Under the pieces are notes generated by a model. That model searched no databases, was not told the DNA's origin, and worked only from the letters and a program-made list of their open reading frames with translations. The translations under genes and the position numbers were made by a program. DNA of 64,000 nt from Margaritispora aquatica (taxonomy: Eukaryota; Ascomycota; Leotiomycetes; Helotiales; Discinellaceae), in assembly GCA_007644065.1 (NCBI GenBank), contig VJWN01000007.1, positions 2,510,167 through 2,574,166 on the forward strand. The letters run 5' to 3'. Positions 35,953 to 48,385 of the stretch are shown piece by piece (the first letter of the stretch is position 1; each line of letters opens with the position of its first letter).

Positions 35953-38154
35953 ATGCGAGTAAGGATAGTAACCGTATGGTTGGTATCGTTATGCCAATTC
36001 CAAACCTCATCCTCGAAACCTGTGGGCGCACCTCGCCTGCAAGTCCCATTGGGCGACCAATTATCTGAACACAAGGGAGAAGCATCACGACTGCATGGCC
36101 GGTTCCTGCATATTACCGGTATGGGTGTTTTCTTCTGATGTTTGAATCAATTCTAACGTTCTGCAGATCTCCATCCAGATCTTCATTACAAACTTCATGC
36201 TGGCACAGATGAAGAAAATGCATGTCATCGTGGGACGGGCGTTTCTGGTATATATGGCGCCGAGACATCAGACTGCGACACGCCATACGCCTTGCTGGAT
36301 GCAACCTTCAAATGGATAGAAGAGAATGTCAAGGGCACGATCGATTTTGTGGTATGGACGGGCGACTCAGCACGGCACGATAGCGACGAGAAGATTCCTC
36401 GAACAGAGAAGGAGGTCCTGAAGACGAACAGAATAGTCGCAGACAAATTCAATCAAGTCTTTGGGAATAGCAACGACCCGAATAATGGCTTGGCTATTCC
36501 TGTGGTGTCAACTTTCGGCAACAACGATATTCTGCCACATAATATCTTATTGTCCGGACCGAACAAATGGCTGAAAACCTATACGGACATCTGGAACCAA
36601 TTCATACCAGAAGAGCAAAGGCATGGCTTCGAGAAGGGAGGATGGTATTATGTTGAGGTCATCCCAAAGAAGCTGGCAGTCTTCAGCTTGAACACACTTT
36701 ACTTTTTCGACCACAATGCGGCTGTCGACGGTTGCGATCTGAGGTCTGAGCCCGGGTTCGATCATTTCGAATGGCTGCGGATCCAGCTTCAATTTATGCG
36801 GGAGAGGGGCATGAAGGTGATACTTATCGGCCATGTTCCGCCAGCGAGGACCGGCAGTAAGAAGCTCTGGGACGAGACATGCTGGCAAAAGTATACATTG
36901 TGGCTTCAGCAATTCCGAGACATTGTCGTAGGCGGTCTTTACGGACACATGAACATCGATCATTTCATGCTGCAAGACACCAAACAGATCAGCATCTTAT
37001 CCGATGAAGGAGAATCTACCAACCAGATTATCAGGACAACCATGGATGAGGAGCTTACCATATCTTCCGCCAACGATTACTTGGAAGAACTGCGCGAGAA
37101 CTGGTCAAGCTTACCCAATCCTTCTCTTGCGCTGAAGGAATCTCCAGATGATCTTTCTACAGAGAAGAAAAAGAAAAAGAAGGGCAAGAAACCAAGCAAG
37201 AAGGACAAGCTCCTGAAAAAGATCGGTGGTCAATGGGGTGAACGATTTCAACTCACCCTTGCTAGTCCTAGTTTGGTGCCCAATTATTTTCCAACACTTC
37301 GCATTATTGAATACAACATTTCAGGACTTGATCCATCAGCTACTTGGGCTAAAGCCCAAGCAGAGAGCAGAATTCAGAAGGCCTCCTCAGCTGAGGTTAT
37401 GTTGGATTCCGATGTCAAAGCTGTTAATGATGAATTTGTTGATTTCGAGCTCGAAATTGAGGCTGAAGTTTCCAAAAAGAAGCATAAGAAGAAAAGGCCC
37501 AAGAAGCCCAAGAATCCAGACTTGATTGTACCTAAGCCACCATCAAAGACAGCTCCACCAGGTCCTGCCTACTCGCCTCAAACACTGACATTCCTTGGAT
37601 ACACGCAATATTTTGCAAATCTTACCCATATCAACAATGACAACTTTGCGCCCCCTGAGGAGAACCCCGAGGAAGATGTAGAGGCAGATAAATGGAGAGA
37701 GGGTAAACATAAAGGCAAGAAGCCAAAGAACAAGAAACCACACCCAAAACCATTCAAGTTCAATGTTGAATATTCTACCTTCAATGATACGATTTATCAA
37801 CTCGAAGACATGACCGTTAGAAATTACATTAAGCTGGCTCATCGTATTGGTCAGTACAAGCCAGCCAAGGGTGATTCCATAGATGAGTTCCGTCCAGAAG
37901 AGGAAATGGTGGAAGATGCAGCAGAACTAAACGAGGAAGATGTATCTGACAACGACGAAGATGAGAGAGATTTAGACGCATCGGGAAAGAAGAGGCACAA
38001 GAAAAAGAAGCACAACAAGCGGAAATCGAAGAACAAGGTGTGGCTACGTTTTGTGAAGAGGGCTTTCGTGGGAACCTTGGATAAGGAAGAGCTCCAGAAA
38101 TACGAGGATGTCTCATCGGAAAGCTCATTAGAGCCGCACAGCGAGGAGTTATGA
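35953..38154 (+). CDS. PPN1: vacuolar endopolyphosphatase
   Basis: Exons 35953..36118 and 36167..38154; 717 aa. The N-terminus (VRIVTVWLVSLCQF) is a signal peptide or anchor. The calcineurin-like metallophosphoesterase motifs occur in order: HITDLHPDLHY (D-x-H; the intron splits the Asp codon), VVWTGDSARHD (GDxxR), STFGNNDILPHN (GNND), ILIGHVPP and GLYGHMNIDHF (GHxN). This spacing and HAGTDEENACH are typical of Ppn1. The C-terminal half is very Lys-rich (KKKKKKGKKPSKK, KKKHKKKRPKK) with acidic stretches. Family knowledge: cuts long inorganic polyphosphate in the vacuole, sorted there through the multivesicular body and matured by proteolysis. Confidence 0.93.
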
Positions 38155-40099
38155 TTTACTTTGCTTCCGAATTTGCATACTTAGGTTGCGATGCATGGTC
38201 TGGTTTAGCATGGGATGGATGTATGGCGTTAGTGGAGCAGATTTTCCGCTCAGTAGGCGGTATTGGATTTAGAAACTTGGATTTGGGAACTGAATTTGAG
38301 TGTGTATGCATGATACCATGGAATTTGCTTTATGTGTTAGGAGAGCGCATTGTCTTTGCATTTACTGTAGATGTCTAGGAATACATGTTTGAATGAACGT
38401 AATTTTGATACTAGGGCCTGGCCTCAATCTCTAATGTTTGTGACTGACAAAATCGAGCCCACGGCGATGCTCTCCTCAATAGACATTGTCTCTTCTAGTC
38501 TGTGCTGGGTGGCCAGTTATTTTAGTCTATAACAGACTAGTTCCCTCATCAGAAGGGGGGTAGGAGGCGCACTCTACATGATATCGCCGCTTTCTCTTCG
38601 TTCTTCATGAGTAGGGGGTCGATAGCGAGGTTGTGCAGGAGTGGAATGCTTTCCAAGTTTGTCATAAGAGTGTGCTGCTTTATTCGTTGCTACTGTTGCG
38701 CCACTTCATAGACTGTACACTCATGTCGCCCTTTTGATCTAATCCAACCTCGTCAACCTCTGGTGACTTTGGCAAAATTTCGAATGTGAACTGAAAAAGT
38801 ACCAAGCACCAGGTATATGTCGTTGCTGCTTGTTTATTGGTAATTGTCCAGTCTTTTAACTTTCGGCTATAATGCCATGAGCAGGAGGAAGGACTGAGCA
38901 GCCTTCTTCGAGTATTCATCAAGGTTGCAATAAGCAAACAGGATTTTACTATTTCACAAACTTGTTTTAGACTTATTGGCATGTTTAAGGAATTAAGATG
39001 TAGTAGAAGAGCGTACATATGCTTCGTAGCTCGTTCTGTGCATGTTACTGATCAACCGGGTGGGGGGGGGGATCAATCGAGGCTTCTGGAGATTTCTTCC
39101 TAGGCATTACCAACGATCAGAGTTTCTCGGGGGCTTTAAATCCTCAAGAAAACCTTGCAAAGATATTAGAAGTATCAACAGTCATCTTGTATATATGTAG
39201 AGATTTTAGCTCTGGTTTCAGGATTCAAGATTGTGCAAGTGAATGAAGTTTTGGAGCAGACTTTCACTACCTGCCATATGACCTATTCCCGCCTCCGACT
39301 TTGATCGCATTCAATATTACGACTTTTTCGAGCAGTGAAACTTGTCAAATGGGAGAGAATCCGATCAGAGCTGTTCATTTCTCGAATCTCCTCAAGTGAT
39401 ACGCACAATCTTTCAAAATTGTCCATCTGGTCACTGGCCGATTCCGACGATAGGCTGTTCCTGCCATTCTTGTTAATTTCCAAATGAGGATTTCTTAAAA
39501 CTCAGTGCAGTTTCCAAACCGAGAAGGCGTGGCGAGCCCGCCGAGTTAGTAACAACTACTGCTTCTCATCCTTAAATCCATTTTCCAACCTTCAACGACA
39601 ACCTTTTCCCTCGAAACTCGGAGCGAGAGCTTTAAAGGGTCTCTCCTCTTTCTTGACTTTACATCTCTGATGACTCCCGGCATTCTCCTACTGGCCAGTT
39701 TCAAACAACTCTTTCCTCCCCCCCTGTGTGGTGGATCGAGAACAGCTTTGCTGTTGTCAATATTCGTCTCCAAAGCCAGTCTTCACTCACGCACGCACGT
39801 CTACCACACATCACTGTTCAACTCTCCACTGTTGTCAGTTCTGTGAATTAATAGATCAATCTCCTCTGCATGGTGGTAACTTTACCAGACAACTTGAGAC
39901 CAGTTAACTAAACAAATTCCGAAGAAAAGCGTTGGCATCAATCAACATACTATAATCCAAAGTGCTTTATTTTCTCCACCTACGTTGTCTCTATTCCATT
40001 GGTACGACTACAATCAGAATTGTCGTCTTTCCAGCGGCCTACCAGTTTTCGTCAAGGTGACAGTCTCTGAATATACATTATTGAACAACAGGCATCACC
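38155..40099. other. 1.9 kb intergenic region
   Basis: No gene supported. Includes a G10 run at 39062-39071 and the long pyrimidine-rich leader of the next gene (39540-40090). Confidence 0.5.
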
Positions 40100-41401
40100 A
40101 TGAGTTTCCTGAACGGTTTAAATGTTGAGAATCTGTTCCAAGCTATGCAAAATGACCAATCACTTAGCACTATGATGCGAAGTTTGAGCCCAAGACAGAA
40201 CCCTATAGGCGAAGCTGTCTTTGACGAGCTTCTAGGCACTCGAGCCGATATGGGGTTTGAGGAGTTTCAATATACAGGAGGGCAAGAATTTCAGACGCTG
40301 ACTGAAGAGGGCTCAGTACCCAGGTGTATTCCTGCTGGATACACCACCTATGCCTTTTCTTTCTGCCGCAGTACTTTCAACCTACGTAAAAACGAACCTA
40401 TCACGAGACAGAATTTTGTTCCTGAATTGCGATCCTATCGTGATCGTTCTGAGATGTGGTTGAAAGCACTGTCCACTTTTATCAAGCAAGTTGATGAGTT
40501 AGATGAGTTTGCCAGGGAGCACCGGTACTGCATCTCCATTAGCCTGAATGAGAACTACTTCCTCGTCGAAATGATAGCTCCCGATAATTTCCTCATTTTC
40601 AAACGTTGGTGCCGAATATTTACCAGTGATACCCAGACTCAGCAGGCTGGATCCTCTCCAACTGCACCGCTTGTTTCCAATCCACTTTTTCAGCAGAGAA
40701 ATGGACCACCTGTTCCAGAGTTTCTGACTCCTCATGGCCCTCAGGACTTTGATGAGAATGGGGATGAGCTGTCTCCACGCCATCTAGAACCCATGCAGTC
40801 TTGCTTGGGTCCAAAACATTTTGCCTCACCGACAAGCCCACAGGCTCCTGCTAGTAGCCGAAACAAAGAGGCTACCAAAGAGTCTCCTGGTCGTGTAAGT
40901 CATTTCTGCTTAGCGAGGAAAAGCAACCCCTAACTTCTTTAGACTACCAAAACTGGACAGACTCCAAAAACTCCAGCAAATCGTCGTCGCCGTGATCCTA
41001 AAACCCCATCACTTCGAACTCCTGAAACAACTTCTAGATCTAGTGAGCCTCCATCTACTGTTTCTAGACCTTCGAAGAAACGAGCTAGAAAGGTTACAAT
41101 TAAGAAAGAATCGAAGACGCCCGAAAAACCAAAGAAGATTGCAGCTCCTGTCTCTAACAATTCTCCGAATGCCAAAGAGGAGAGTGGAAGCAGTCTTGTT
41201 GACTCACTAGAATTGAAACAGATGCCTATCTTCTATCCTCCACCACCAGTCGCAGCCAATGGTTTCAATCCTTTCTTTAACAGAAATGCTATGCTGCAAG
41301 CTGGAAGCACATACCCTTCATGTCCAATTTCCCAAATATTGAGAAGCAGCCATAGGGGGCTCTCAGACTCTCCATCTACTCTGACAACCGAAAATTATTG
41401 A
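40100..41401 (+). CDS. uncharacterised basic, disordered protein
   Basis: Exons 40100..40894 and 40943..41401; 417 aa; GTAAGT donor, CTAAC branch and CTTTAG acceptor make the intron firm. Residues 1-190 may fold (regular hydrophobics, e.g. EMWLKALSTFIKQVDELDEF, then a strand-rich segment with HRYCISISLNENYFLVEM). Residues 195-370 are disordered, rich in Ser, Pro, Thr and Lys, with repeated K-T-P motifs (PKTPANRRRR, PKTPSLRTPE, KTPEKPKKI) that look like proline-directed kinase sites and a nuclear localisation signal. I do not recognise the family. A nuclear role is inference from composition only. Confidence 0.75.
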
Positions 41402-42130
41402 ATAAATTTGATGGAATTTTGTTCGAGTCTGCCGGGGTTTTAATGAGGGACGTGCGGTATATGAGAAGAGTTGATTGTAACCAAGCGAGGTGTCATCTGT
41501 TTTGGGATTATAAATATTGCTGGTGTATGGCTGGTGCATTTATTGCTGGAGAGAATTTGGAGCAAGGTTGATCGTACGATGGAATTTGCAAAACATGTAT
41601 AGCTTATAGGCATAGTTGCACGACGTAACAGTACCTTGAGGGAAGATTTTAGCTAGCTTGGTACGCAGAGAGTATTTAATGGTTAATGTAATTTGGATCA
41701 GCCTGTGAGAGCTCATATAGTAAAGGTAAGTAAGTTCAACAGAACAACAGAAAGAACAGCCGAAGTTCAAATCGCAAGGTCACTAGAACGAGCACTTGGT
41801 AGCAAATGCAAAGCCCACTAAAACGAGTAGGTGACAATGACTCAAGCATGCATGTCATGGCTTGCGGACTCAATGAATTAATCCCTTTATATGCAACAAG
41901 TTGGATTTGATCAAAATGACAATGATAGTAATATTCTGTACTAAGGTGTTGACGGGTATGTGCAAAAGTGCTCTTGCGAAAATGACGGCAAAGCAAATGG
42001 TATCCGCGTACTTTACAATCCAATACTTGCTCGCTCGCTCGCTAGCGCTCGTCTGCTCATGAAAAGCATAAAGATCAAAAATAGATAAATCATCAAACAT
42101 ACAGGCACCCGGTTCGTTATACAACCACAC
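41402..42130. other. intergenic, convergent 3' ends
   Basis: Between two convergent genes; AT-rich, no gene seen. A CTCGCTCGCTCGCTAGCGCTCG stretch lies near 42030. Confidence 0.5.
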
Positions 42131-44102
42131 TCAGCGCTTCCTCGCCTCACTCTTCCTTCGCCCAAAGTTCTTCCCAAAATATCTCGAGGTAGCAATATAC
42201 GACTTCTTCACCTTCGCATCCAGCGTCTCTGTTACCCACATCAGCAGCCTACTGAAGAAGAACAGGAACATGAACGAGATGCTCATGAGCACCGCAAACG
42301 CGGTCCAGTAGTCCCGGGCTGTGTAGACGCCTGCGAGCTCGCTGATCTGCACGGAGAAGTAGGATGTCATGAGCGAGACGGGGAGGAAGAGGACGGAGAG
42401 CTTGGCGAGTAGGGTTGTGGAGCGGGTGAGGCGCGCTGTAGCTTCGGAGTCTTTTTGTGCGTTGATGTTGAAGTACTGGGCGCGTGTGTTAGCTGCTGTG
42501 GACTTGTTGGAGGAAGAAGGAAGGAGGAGAAAGAGGAGGAGAAGGGGGAGTGCGAACTGTGGATATTAAAGCGTCTTTCTCGGCGAGGAATTCTTTGGTT
42601 TTGTTGAGGATTAGGAGGTCCAATCGATCACCGAGACGCTCGAAGCGCTTGGTGGCCGAGTTTGACAAGACAACGCCTCTGTGCACTGCTTGGGGCATTC
42701 CTACGATGCTCATACTTCGCGGTGTGCTGGATCCGTGAGCGGTGCTTAATTTGGGCTCAGCTTCTCGTAGTGCACGCTCGATCAGGTTCTTGTAGCCTTC
42801 ATAAAGATGCTGGGACTGACGGAGCTGGTATCCAAGGACGTGAAGGCGAGGAATAATCTCGGCTCTTGGTGTGGTTATGGATCTTTTGCCCTGCTTCAAA
42901 TTAGCTTGTGAGAGAGACGCCGAACTCTTCGGTGCACTTACTGCATCGCCAAGAATCATTTTCCGCTATCTGAGTGTTAGCTACTGTTGTAGAGAACGAG
43001 TGATGAAGCTTACTAGATCGCCAAGCTTTTGCTTGTACATGCCCACTGTGATGAAGACAGCTCGCCAGTCATCGAATAGGTAATAGAATAGCAAGCTTGC
43101 TCCTTCCACTCCTTGATAAGACTCCTCTATATCGTGTTGCTTCAAGGCTTGGCGAACTGTCTGCATGGAGATTGGATCTGCGCTAACATGACCAAGATCA
43201 GAGAGTTGGCTCAGCACACTCAATGTGTTCTTGCGTATAGACTTGATGTCTTTCTCATTGTTAACGAATCCAGGATTTTCATGTAATGAGATGACAGTGT
43301 CTATGGTTGTTTAGTGGGGTCATTAGAGGGGTAAAAGTTCTCTTACGGTCGTTGCACAACACCAACCAAGACCATAGTCTTCTTTGCTCGCCTTCTGCTG
43401 AGAATTCATCTACCGATTTCCTCGATGAACCATGCATCCAATTTGCTCCAATACACAAATCTGCTTGAATTTAGCTCCCTGTAACCCCTTATGTTGTGCG
43501 AATCGCATACATCTTGTGCCAAAGTCAATGGACTGATAATTGATCATCTGTTCTGCCAAAGTATAATGGCTGATCTCGCTTTGAACAGCACCACTCTCGC
43601 TTTTGCCCTTATGACCCTCATCATCTATGACCACCGCTCCAAGCTCGACATCGTCGGCCTTCATGGGCACTTTGCGCCCCGTTAATCTGCTTATCTTCTC
43701 CTCCGGCTCTGCGTCTGCCTCTGGGGGCTCTGTTCGCATAATAGCGAGGAGTCTAGGAGAGAACTCATACTTCTGGCCGAGGAGTTTGACAATATCGACT
43801 TGGCGATCCGGAGCCCAGATGTTGCTATTACATTCTCGTTAGTACTTCGTGTTGCTTTAGAGCAAGGAGTTGTCGCAAAGCACCTACATCCATCGCACCG
43901 GTCTCTCTTTCGAGAAAGGTTCGTCTAACAACGTCTCAAAGTTGGCAAGATTCAAATCAAAGGCAACCTGTGCCTCTCCTTTGCCAAACTGGACCACGAA
44001 GTTGCGCGCATTTGGATCTTTCGCTTTTTCCAAGCTTGCTGTATATACAGCTTTGTCGTCGAAATTATCGAACTCGCCGTTGCTTACCATACTGTCGTTC
44101 AT
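42131..44102 (-). CDS. CorA-like membrane transporter without GMN motif
   Basis: Exons (minus) 44102..43888, 43824..43511, 43460..43347, 43300..43014, 42965..42942 (24 nt), 42890..42558, 42475..42131; 543 aa, phase exact throughout. The soluble N-domain (about 1-400) contains INIWAPDRQVDIVKLL, LLCN-type helices and a long alpha-helical stretch before the membrane (KRFERLGDRLDLLILNKTKEF). Two C-terminal membrane helices follow (LFLPVSLMTSYFSV and FAVLMSISFMFLFFFSRLL), then a basic tail. The arrangement is CorA/ZntB-like, but the loop after helix 1 has no GMN. Family knowledge: GMN-less fungal members are common and uncharacterised; Mg2+ transport should not be assumed. Exon 6 could start 3 nt earlier (42893). 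Confidence 0.82.
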
Positions 44103-44550
44103 AGCTGTGCGACGCACATAATCGCATGGAAGAATGAGTAAACATTCTGTTTATATTTCGAGATACTCGCCCAGGTCAGAAGCGCTCTCATGCATCAACA
44201 GGGTGAATAAGGCTGCGGCTGACATGTCTCACAGGGGTGCAAGGTGACACAGCCCGTTGGAGGATTTTTGCGGGGGCTAGAAAGATACACCGAGGATCAT
44301 TAACCATGTTACCTGTTGATAAGTATCTCACCTACAGCACCTACTTACCAATACATGAGTCACATGTACTCTGTTAGATGCTCGATGTATAGGACCTTTC
44401 CAGACTTTTATCTTCTCTAATTGTACTTTGTCAGTTTTTGGAGGTTCTTTGAATCAACGGTCGTGTGCGACTGATGACTATTGTGTCTCGTTATTTCACA
44501 TCGCAAGCGCGTACTCTGACAGTTTGTCTCATTGCCGCACTTTTGCCATC
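44103..44550. other. divergent promoter region
   Basis: Between the CorA-like gene and the second GNAT gene; no gene seen. Confidence 0.5.
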
Positions 44551-45261
44551 ATGACTTATCATACCATTCAAATCCCTCGTGATACGAAGAGTATTCGCTA
44601 TTACGTGGAGAAATACAAGGCGTTCAGGCTCCTATCATTGAAGACCGCACCAGAAGCTTTTGGTTCAACCTACGCGAGAGAGATTGCTTTCACCGATGAT
44701 GTATGGTACAATCGTTTAGCTAATCCGATGGCAACGACATTTATTGCCATGGAATCTGATAGTATAGTCTGTACTATGACTGCTATTGGACCTTTGCCGT
44801 GTACTGTTGAAGAGTATGTGTTTCTGAGTTTCTGCTTGTGTTATTGCATGATGTTGCACAAAAGTTGAAGCAAGTCAATAAGAGCTGATATTGGTACTAG
44901 GTCATCCCCGGGTAGGAATCCTTGGATACCAATTAATCCCGATTCCTCGGAGGATCCGAAGAAGCTACATTATCAATTCAATGGGATGTTTAGCCTTCCT
45001 GAAGCTCGTGGCAAGGGTGTTGCGAAGACCATCATCAAGCACGCTATGAAAGTTGGTACGAAGGAGGCTCTGAAATCAGGGCAAGTGTACACTGCAAGCA
45101 TTGTTGTGGACGCAAACAACCCTGTTGCTATTGCCTTGTACAAGAAATGTGGATTTGCAGCTATCAGGGATGAAGTTATGCCCAATACTACAAGGTTACT
45201 TGTACTTATGGGGTACACAGCGAAAGACATCAATGATAATGAGGAGATAGAGGTCCCCTGA
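44551..45261 (+). CDS. GNAT-family N-acetyltransferase
   Basis: Exons 44551..44813 and 44901..45261; 207 aa. Starts at the ATG giving MTYHTIQIPRDTKSI. Motif A: FNGMFSLPEARGKGVAKTIIKHA (ARGKGVA is the acetyl-CoA pyrophosphate loop). Motif B: VDANNPVAIALYKKCGF. The N-terminal half has the usual substrate helix (RLLSLKTAPEAFGSTYAREI), as in many fungal GNATs of unknown substrate. Frame remains open before the chosen ATG (to about 44428) but that segment is not GNAT-like. Confidence 0.88.
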
Positions 45262-46207
45262 ATTGTACTTAACTTCCCTTTGGTTAGTGATGTTTTTATC
45301 AAGTTCGTCGCTATAAGTAAGATCAGTCGATCTAATGCTCCAATTTAATTTCGTTTTTCATTACTCACCAAGAACTTTTCGTAGAAAGCAATTTCGAGCA
45401 TTCGGTCAAAACTGTACCTTTTTAAGGTTGCCTTTGGTACTGAACAATAGATGATACATTTGGCAGTCTCCACCCAAGTCCTTGGAAAACTGCTTCGAGA
45501 GCAAGGGTCCAGAACAGTAACTTTACACATATCAAAAATTTGAAGTTGACTTGAAGGAACTTGTAGAAGCGAAGGTGAGGTTGCTGGCATTTCCTCTTGA
45601 ATTCACAAGCTGTTTGATACCTACTTAGCTTAGAAATACTTCGCTTAGCTACTTGATTGCACTGCAAAAAACCTCAGTCACATAATTGTCGTGTTTCTGA
45701 TCAAATAGCTCTTGAGATTCCTGCTCAACTACATCATCAGATGCAACCCATGCCACTATAAACTCAAATTCGCGGTAGCAAATGCCATCTCAGCATGAAA
45801 AGGCCCCGCTGTAGATCTTCAGCTGTATTTGCTCTAGAATGTGGCTGAGCACAGCCACATGGAATTGCCACATTTCTTCCTCAGCAAATCACATCAACGA
45901 GAAGTTCAAGAATTCCTCGGATCAGCCATTTACTAAAAGAGAAACAGGGAATTTGGAGAGTTTGACATGCCCGTTCCTCCCATGTTCTGTGTTGGCCATT
46001 GGTGCTTATACTTTTTGGTCTTTTGCCACAGCATGGCATGTATTCTGTTATCATAAGATACCTCTGCATTTCCAGAAATTTTGAACCGTTATATTACAAT
46101 TTAATCATGTTATAGCTTTTGACTTCACTTTTACAGTCTCACACTCCGCCAGTAAATAATTGAAAAACTTGAACAAAGTTAGAGATTCAACCGAATTCAT
46201 AGGCAAG
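45262..46207. other. intergenic region
   Basis: No gene supported; short frames on both strands without domains. Confidence 0.5.
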
Positions 46208-47254
46208 ATGCCATCATCTGTTCGAATTGTTACCATTTTGGCCTTGGCTGCTACCATCTCGCAAGCGAATGCGCAATCCGCTGATTGCGTTCAGAATTGT
46301 ATCGACGACAACACCTCACAAAGTTGTCGCATTGCCGACTTTCCCTGCATATGTCGGCAGTCTTCTGGCAATTTTTTGCCCAACGTTATTACATGTATGC
46401 ACGACACATGTGATAACAACTTGGATAGCAGTGTTTTTCTCACCCCTCTGTCCATTATCTGTCAATTAGCTGGTTCACCTCTCCCGGCTTCAGCGGTGAG
46501 CAGTGCCTTGAGCGCAGGCAGTAGTCTTGCCGCCCAACCGGCGACTGTGACTGCAACGGTTACCCAGGGCCCAGGATCTAGTTTGAATGGTGGAATTGTG
46601 GTTCCCGTGTCAACGACAACCATTCCAGGATCTTACACGACTGCCACATTGAGCGGAGTGACTTTCACATGGGGTGGGCCGGAGACAAGCACGATATTTG
46701 GAGCTTCACCAATATCGACCTCAATGCCAGGTTCGAGTTCATCCTCATCGGCTTTAACCTCGTCGGGTGGCTTTGTTGGCCTCATTCCAATAGTCATCAC
46801 CACTACAAATAGTGCTGGCTCAACATACACCAGCACCATCAGTCGGCCAGGAGCAGTCAGCACATACACGACCACGGACTCGAGAGGGGCCACTGTTGTT
46901 CAAACTTCGACATACACGCAATCCGAAAGCTCGAGTGGTAGCCAAACAACGTCCTTAAGCAGAGGAAGCTCATCTGCATCATCACGTTCAGGCAGCTCCA
47001 CGGCCGCTGGCGGTGGGGCAGGCTCTAGTAGTTCGAGAAGCTCAAGCAATACCGGCAATACGGGTATGCGGACCTCAACTATATTTACGCCAGAGAGGAC
47101 GAGCGCGGGAGGATCGAGTGGGACGTCAACGGCTGGTGGAAGTGGCTCGACGGATAGTGCACCGTTTACGAACACGAATGCTGGAAGCACAGTGAAGAAT
47201 GGAAACTGGTTGGGAATGAGTGTCCTCGTCGCTAGTCTTGGATTTTTGGTTTGA
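46208..47254 (+). CDS. CFEM-domain, GPI-anchored cell-surface protein
   Basis: Intronless, 348 aa. The start is the ATG at 46208, giving signal peptide PSSVRIVTILALAATISQANA; frame upstream is open but lacks another ATG. The CFEM domain (about residues 24-90) has all eight cysteines (DCVQNC, SCRIADFPCIC, TCMHDTC, IICQ) and the heme-binding Asp position in RIADFPC. Then a long Ser/Thr/Gly-rich stalk (about 95-325), probably heavily O-glycosylated, and a C-terminal hydrophobic segment (GMSVLVASLGFLV) after a small-residue site, i.e. a GPI-anchor signal. Family knowledge: CFEM proteins take part in heme/iron capture, wall stability and host contact. Confidence 0.93.
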   Translation: MPSSVRIVTILALAATISQANAQSADCVQNCIDDNTSQSCRIADFPCICRQSSGNFLPNVITCMHDTCDNNLDSSVFLTPLSIICQLAGSPLPASAVSSALSAGSSLAAQPATVTATVTQGPGSSLNGGIVVPVSTTTIPGSYTTATLSGVTFTWGGPETSTIFGASPISTSMPGSSSSSSALTSSGGFVGLIPIVITTTNSAGSTYTSTISRPGAVSTYTTTDSRGATVVQTSTYTQSESSSGSQTTSLSRGSSSASSRSGSSTAAGGGAGSSSSRSSSNTGNTGMRTSTIFTPERTSAGGSSGTSTAGGSGSTDSAPFTNTNAGSTVKNGNWLGMSVLVASLGFLV

Positions 47255-48385
47255 GGTTATGCAATAATGACTGATGGGCAACTAATGGACTTGGTTTTCG
47301 GCGTTGACGGTGTTAATCATATACCAATACCAATAATCGTGTTAATTATTCTGTTATTCATATTTGATATTTTTCCTACAGTGGGTCGCTTAAATCTGGT
47401 GTATATATCCTCCAGCAACACAATGGCACATATGACCATAGACTGAGGAGAATTGAACCATGTATTGACTCTTCGGTTACCTAAGCATCAAAAGAGTCGT
47501 TCTTGGCAGTTTTAAGGCTAAGATCCTAAATCCTGGGGTCAAAGTTTGAGTAAATTAAATAAACTAAATCCAAGATCCAAGACTTAAAATCTAGGCCTCA
47601 AAGATCGTCAGGCTACTCACCAAGCTAGGGGCTAAGCAGACTTAATCAGCACTGAACCTCCTTAACCCACTACCCACTAACTACCTGTCGCAATCTTAGC
47701 GGAGTCTTTGTATTTCTTTGCAAGATCCCCTTAGGCCCTCAGACCTCGTTCGTGGTGCCAGAGGGCGGGAGAGACTTGAGCGCCTTCCATTGAGGCTGAA
47801 GCGTTACTGCGAGAGTGGAAGCCCAGAGGTTGAGATATACCTATCTACACGCTTGCATTGCTTTTGGTGATGTTTGCAAGTTCTTAACTGTGCGGCACTA
47901 GGTTGTACCCCCCCCTCCTCTCCCTTATCTTTCCAGGTCCTTAATATTTTACTGTATGTAGAACAGAAATTGAAAATGTAAGATTCCTGTCCCTGCGCCG
48001 GCAAGTTCAAGTGGAAGCAATGAAACACACACACACACACACACACACAAGATCCTCAGACAGCCCCTCTCGACCCAGGAGGTTGGTAAATTGGTATTGG
48101 AAAGGAAGCGGGACTCCATACCGTATAACCTTCCTCTCCCTGTCTGGTCCTTTAACCACGTCGATAGGTGAAAAAACCTACGTTTATCCCTACCCATCAC
48201 TCACCACACACAGCAAACATAGTAAAAGCATAGTTGAGGGGGACCAAGAAGGTAGATTGTAAGGCTATGGACCCAAGACCTCTTTTACATCCTCATAAAC
48301 CCCAATTCCACACTCAGAGCACCTGTCTTCACCTGACCCAATTTCTCACACCCCACTAGCTACAAGAAGCTTTGCAAGTAAAATC
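47255..48385. other. intergenic with CA microsatellite
   Basis: No gene supported; AAATCC/CTAAATCC-type short direct repeats near 47525-47600 and a dinucleotide repeat (listed). Confidence 0.5.
48025..48049. repeat. (AC)12 dinucleotide microsatellite
   Basis: 25 nt of perfect AC repeat. Confidence 0.97.
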
